A DNA stretch of 56,105 nt from Stenotrophomonas panacihumi. GTDB taxonomy: Bacteria > Pseudomonadota > Gammaproteobacteria > Xanthomonadales > Xanthomonadaceae. Every line of letters begins with the position of its first letter. Position 1 is the first letter of the stretch. The notes under the pieces were generated by a model, which saw only the letters and a program-made list of their open reading frames with translations, was not told where the DNA came from and did no database searches. Positions 53,543 to 56,105 of the stretch are shown here, piece by piece. The stretch is from the NCBI RefSeq assembly GCF_001431645.1, contig NZ_LLXU01000120.1:1-56105 (forward strand), given 5' to 3'. The position numbers and the translations under genes were made by a program.

Positions 53543-54463
53543 GTGGACACGCGTACCACGCTCGCATTGGACGAGCTTTCCGACCTGATCCATCGCCACG
53601 CCCGGCCCGGCGAGTTCGCCGCGTTTCCCGGCGCGATGCTGGTGCGCGCCGACCGCCCCAGCCCGGTCGTCTCGGTGGTCGCCGAACCGATGTTCTGCCT
53701 GGTCAGCCAGGGCGCCAAGCGCATCGTCATGGGCGAGCGCGCGCTGGCGTTCGGTCGCGCCGATTCGCTGGTGGTGACGATGAGCGCGCCGGTGGCTAGC
53801 GAGATCGTGCGCGCCAGCGCCGCATCGCCCTACCTGGCCGTGGGCTTCGCGCTGGATACCGCCTTGCTGGCGGAACTGCTGCTCACGCTGCCCGAGCCGG
53901 CGCCGGCGCGCGCCGCACCCGAGGTCGGCATGGTGGACCTGCAGCCGGTTGCCCACGACCTGCTCGACGCGGCCGTGCGCGCCCTGCGCCTGCTCGACCA
54001 GCCCGAGGCCGCGCCCGTGCTGGCGCCGCTCATTGCGCGCGAACTGCATTACCGCCTGCTCACCGGCCCGCATGGCGCGGTGGTGCGCGGGCTCGTGCAG
54101 GGCCGTGGCCTCAGCGCCCAGGTCGCGCGCGCGGCCGGGTGGATCCGCCGCCACTACCACCAACCACTGCGCATCGCCGAACTGGCGCAACTGGCCGCGC
54201 TGAGCGAATCCTCGCTGCATCGCGGCTTCAAGTCGGTCACCGGCATGACGCCGCTGGAATACCAGAAGCGCATCCGCCTGCAGGAAGCGCGTTCGCGCCT
54301 GCTGGTGGAAGGCAGCGACGCGGCGAGCGTCGGGTTCTCGGTGGGCTACAACAGCCCCTCGCAGTTCAGCCGCGAATACGCGCGCGAGTTCGGCCTGCCA
54401 CCGGCCCGGGACGTGGCGCAGCTGCGCGCCGAATCGGGCGCGCTGGCCTATCCGGCCTGGTGA
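53543..54463 (+). CDS. AraC family regulator with AraC_N domain
   Basis: Transcription activator of 306 residues. The GTG at 53543 gives an N-terminal AraC_N-type domain with AFPGAMLVRADRP, FCLVSQGAKRIVMGE and VTMSAPVASEIVRA. Two helix-turn-helix units are in the last 95 residues (IAELAQLAALSESSLHRGFKSVTGMTPLEYQKRIRLQEAR and DAASVGFSVGYNSPSQFSREYAREFG). This subfamily is usually divergent from a short-chain dehydrogenase gene, as here. No ATG at a suitable place was found, and the frame further upstream is antisense to the SDR gene. Confidence 0.9.
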   Translation: MDTRTTLALDELSDLIHRHARPGEFAAFPGAMLVRADRPSPVVSVVAEPMFCLVSQGAKRIVMGERALAFGRADSLVVTMSAPVASEIVRASAASPYLAVGFALDTALLAELLLTLPEPAPARAAPEVGMVDLQPVAHDLLDAAVRALRLLDQPEAAPVLAPLIARELHYRLLTGPHGAVVRGLVQGRGLSAQVARAAGWIRRHYHQPLRIAELAQLAALSESSLHRGFKSVTGMTPLEYQKRIRLQEARSRLLVEGSDAASVGFSVGYNSPSQFSREYAREFGLPPARDVAQLRAESGALAYPAW

Positions 54464-54469
54464 CGCGGC

Positions 54470-54823
54470 TCAGTCCGCCGCGCCGTCGGCCAGTTCGTCG
54501 CGAGTCTGCGCGTATTCGCGGTTGAGATCCTGCGCACGCTGGTGGAGTTGCCGCCAACCCGCGCGGTCGTCGTGGCGCCCCGGCAGCGCCTCGCGCAGGA
54601 AACGGCTGGCCATCGCCTCGAAGCGGGCCGCATGGCCGCGCAGCGCATCGGAAAGCTCGAACGCGCCGCCGGAACGCAGCACGCTCCGGATCTCGCCGAC
54701 GTGGACTTCCAGCCGGGCCAGCTCGCCCAGCGCCAGCCGGCGATCGGCCCGCAACGCCAGCGCCCTGCGCCGGCTCCACTGGCTGAAGAAGGTGCGCGTC
54801 GCACTCAGGTAGAGGGCATGCAT
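54470..54823 (-). CDS. small helical/coiled-coil protein, unknown function
   Basis: Protein of 117 residues, very rich in Arg, Ala, Leu and Glu, with heptad-like spacing over most of its length. There is no signal peptide or membrane helix, so it is probably cytoplasmic. The ATG at 54823 is followed by a second possible start, but no strong ribosome-binding site is visible. It lies between the AraC gene (convergent) and bioB (divergent). I recognise no family. Confidence 0.6.
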   Translation of the reverse strand: MHALYLSATRTFFSQWSRRRALALRADRRLALGELARLEVHVGEIRSVLRSGGAFELSDALRGHAARFEAMASRFLREALPGRHDDRAGWRQLHQRAQDLNREYAQTRDELADGAAD

Positions 54824-54936
54824 GGCCGGGCACCATCGGGGCGGGGGCGGATGCGGCACAGGACACCAGATCGGCGTGGCGCGCGGAAATTCCCTGCCGC
54901 CATGACCTTATTCAAAAGGCCGCACGGCCGCCGGCA

Positions 54937-54970
54937 CCGTCAACTCCAGACTATCAAGTACGGTTGACAG
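54937..54970. promoter_or_regulatory. putative BirA operator upstream of bioB
   Basis: The half sites CCGTCAACT (54937-54945) and GGTTGACAG (54962-54970) are separated by 16 bases. The BirA consensus is two 9-base halves, TTGTAAACC and GGTTTACAA, 14-16 bases apart. The core GTCAAC/GTTGAC is perfectly symmetric and the spacing fits. It lies 59 bases before the bioB ATG and may overlap its promoter. BirA itself is encoded in this window with a complete HTH domain. Confidence 0.6.
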
Positions 54971-55029
54971 CCCTGCCCCCGCCGACCAGACTGCGCCGCT
55001 TCCCAAGCCGCCGACTGCCAGGTAAGCCG

Positions 55030-56064
55030 ATGTCCGCCGAACTCCGCCACGACTGGCGCGCCGAGGAACTGCACGCCCTGTTCTCGCTGCCGTTCCCCGA
55101 GCTGCTGCACCGCGCCGCCGGCGTGCATCGCGAACACTTCGACCCGGCCGAGGTGCAGGTCTCCACGCTGCTCTCGGTGAAGACCGGCGGTTGCCCGGAA
55201 GACTGCGCCTACTGCCCGCAGGCCCAGCGCTACGACACCGGCGTGTCGGCGCAGAAGCTGATGGAAACCGACGCCGTCGTCGCCAAGGCCCGCCAGGCCA
55301 AGGCCGCCGGCGCCTCGCGCTTCTGCATGGGCGCGGCCTGGCGCTCGCCCAAGGACCGCGACATCCCGAAGGTGGCGGCGATGATCGCCGAGGTGAAGGC
55401 GCTGGGTCTTGAGACCTGCGCCACCCTGGGCATGCTCGACGCCGGTCAGGCCCAGGCGCTCAAGGACGCCGGCCTGGACTACTACAACCACAACCTCGAC
55501 ACCTCGCCGGACTTCTACGACTCCATCATCCACACCCGCCAGTACCAGGACCGCCTGGACACGCTCGGCCACGTGCGCGATGCCGGCCTGAAGACCTGCT
55601 GCGGCGGCATCGTCGGCATGGGCGAGACCCGCGACCACCGCGTCGGCCTGCTGCTGGCGCTGGCCACGCTGCCGGCGCATCCGGACTCGGTGCCGATCAA
55701 CCGCCTGGTGCAGGTCGCCGGCACCCCGCTGCACGGCACCGAGCAGCTGGACCCGTTCGAGTTCGTGCGGATGATCGCCGTGGCGCGCATCACCATGCCG
55801 CGCTCGATGGTGCGCCTGTCGGCCGGCCGCGAGGCGATGAGCGACGAGCTGCAGGCCCTGTGCTTCATGGCCGGCGCCAACTCCATCTTCTATGGCGAGA
55901 AGCTGCTGACCACCGGCAACCCGGACACCGAGCGCGACATGGCGCTGTTCGAACGCCTGGGCCTGCGCCCGATGGCCATCGAGGTGGACGCCGCCGACCA
56001 CGACCACCCCGGCACGGTCCACGCCGACATCACCTGCGCCGAGCGCTGCGGCCAGGCGGCCTGA
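55030..56064 (+). CDS. bioB: biotin synthase
   Basis: Radical-SAM enzyme that inserts sulfur into dethiobiotin, the last step of biotin synthesis; 344 residues, as usual. The [4Fe-4S] cysteines are C55, C59 and C62 in [12 protein letters not shown]. The second cluster site uses later residues in [27 protein letters not shown] and the arginine of VRLSAGR. The ATG at 55030 fits the family N-terminus; the frame 22 codons further upstream runs through the BirA-like site. A very stable hairpin follows the stop at the window edge. Confidence 0.97.
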   Translation: MSAELRHDWRAEELHALFSLPFPELLHRAAGVHREHFDPAEVQVSTLLSVKTGGCPEDCAYCPQAQRYDTGVSAQKLMETDAVVAKARQAKAAGASRFCMGAAWRSPKDRDIPKVAAMIAEVKALGLETCATLGMLDAGQAQALKDAGLDYYNHNLDTSPDFYDSIIHTRQYQDRLDTLGHVRDAGLKTCCGGIVGMGETRDHRVGLLLALATLPAHPDSVPINRLVQVAGTPLHGTEQLDPFEFVRMIAVARITMPRSMVRLSAGREAMSDELQALCFMAGANSIFYGEKLLTTGNPDTERDMALFERLGLRPMAIEVDAADHDHPGTVHADITCAERCGQAA

Positions 56065-56071
56065 CCGCCCG

Positions 56072-56105
56072 CCCCCTGCCGCCCGGTCCCCCGGGCGGCA
56101 GGGGG
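56072..56105 (+). terminator. long GC-rich hairpin after bioB
   Basis: CCCCCTGCCGCCCGG (56072-56086) and CCGGGCGGCAGGGGG (56091-56105) are perfect 15-base arms with loop TCCC, starting seven bases after the bioB stop. The sequence after the stem is outside the window, so a T-run cannot be checked. Confidence 0.7.

Noticed and set aside
54824..55029. A small protein gene between the coiled-coil gene and bioB
   Set aside because: Only short frames without a ribosome-binding site are present; the bioB frame extension to 54964 runs through the BirA-like operator.

Overview
The window is about 70% G+C, tightly packed, and reads as one chromosomal segment of a gammaproteobacterium of the order Xanthomonadales (Lysobacter, Luteimonas or Pseudoxanthomonas type). 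That placement is an inference from gene content and codon bias: a tryptophanyl-tRNA synthetase with a C-terminal extension, a birA-coaX-SPOR run, a PepSY-phoP-phoQ run and a GumD-like initiating sugar transferase. No rRNA, CRISPR array, insertion sequence, prophage or integron was seen.

Layout. (1) 1-6600 holds two transport systems: an ABC-2 pair on the minus strand, and divergently a MacA-like adaptor, a MacB-like ATPase and two different FtsX-type permeases. (2) 6.7-15.4 kb holds a secreted alpha/beta hydrolase, an XdhC/MocA-type molybdenum cofactor pair, two EamA-type transporters (RarD and a relative), an M28 peptidase, a metallo-beta-lactamase-fold hydrolase and trpS. (3) 15.5-20.1 kb holds CsbD, two tandem entericidin lipoproteins, arginase, tRNA-Thr(UGU), a SPOR protein, coaX and birA. 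(4) 20.2-25.1 kb holds a small secreted protein, mtfA, the phoQ-phoP-PepSY run and dusA. (5) 25.3-32.3 kb holds a short peptide gene with a double-glycine type leader, a divergent HxlR regulator/qorB pair, dinG, aroE, a TolB-like propeller protein, a PAP2 phosphatase and tiny membrane proteins.

(6) 32.3-50.0 kb is the most interesting part: a surface-polysaccharide locus of about 18 kb. The minus-strand run encodes an undecaprenyl-phosphate hexose-1-phosphate transferase, a Wzx flippase, a fused cytidylyltransferase-SDR enzyme resembling Haemophilus Acs1/Bcs1 (CDP-ribitol synthesis), a LicD-family phosphotransferase, a Wzy-like polymerase, UDP-galactopyranose mutase, a DUF4422 transferase and GalE. 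Upstream of it lies a complete set of group 4 capsule (gfc/yjb) proteins: GfcA-like, GfcE/Wza-like, GfcB-, GfcC- and GfcD-like. The matching low-molecular-weight tyrosine phosphatase and Wzc/Etk tyrosine kinase are divergent. I infer a Wzx/Wzy-made capsule or exopolysaccharide that contains galactofuranose and ribitol phosphate.

(7) 50.0-56.1 kb holds a small secreted protein, a LytS-type kinase with a LytTR regulator (AlgZ/AlgR-like, next to the capsule genes), a divergent SDR/AraC-type regulator pair, a small coiled-coil protein and bioB. bioB is preceded by a BirA-operator-like inverted repeat, which fits the complete helix-turn-helix domain of the BirA encoded here.

The candidates for something under-described are the ribitol-phosphate group 4-like polysaccharide locus, the orphan double-glycine-leader peptide at 25304-25504, and the TrpRS fusion.
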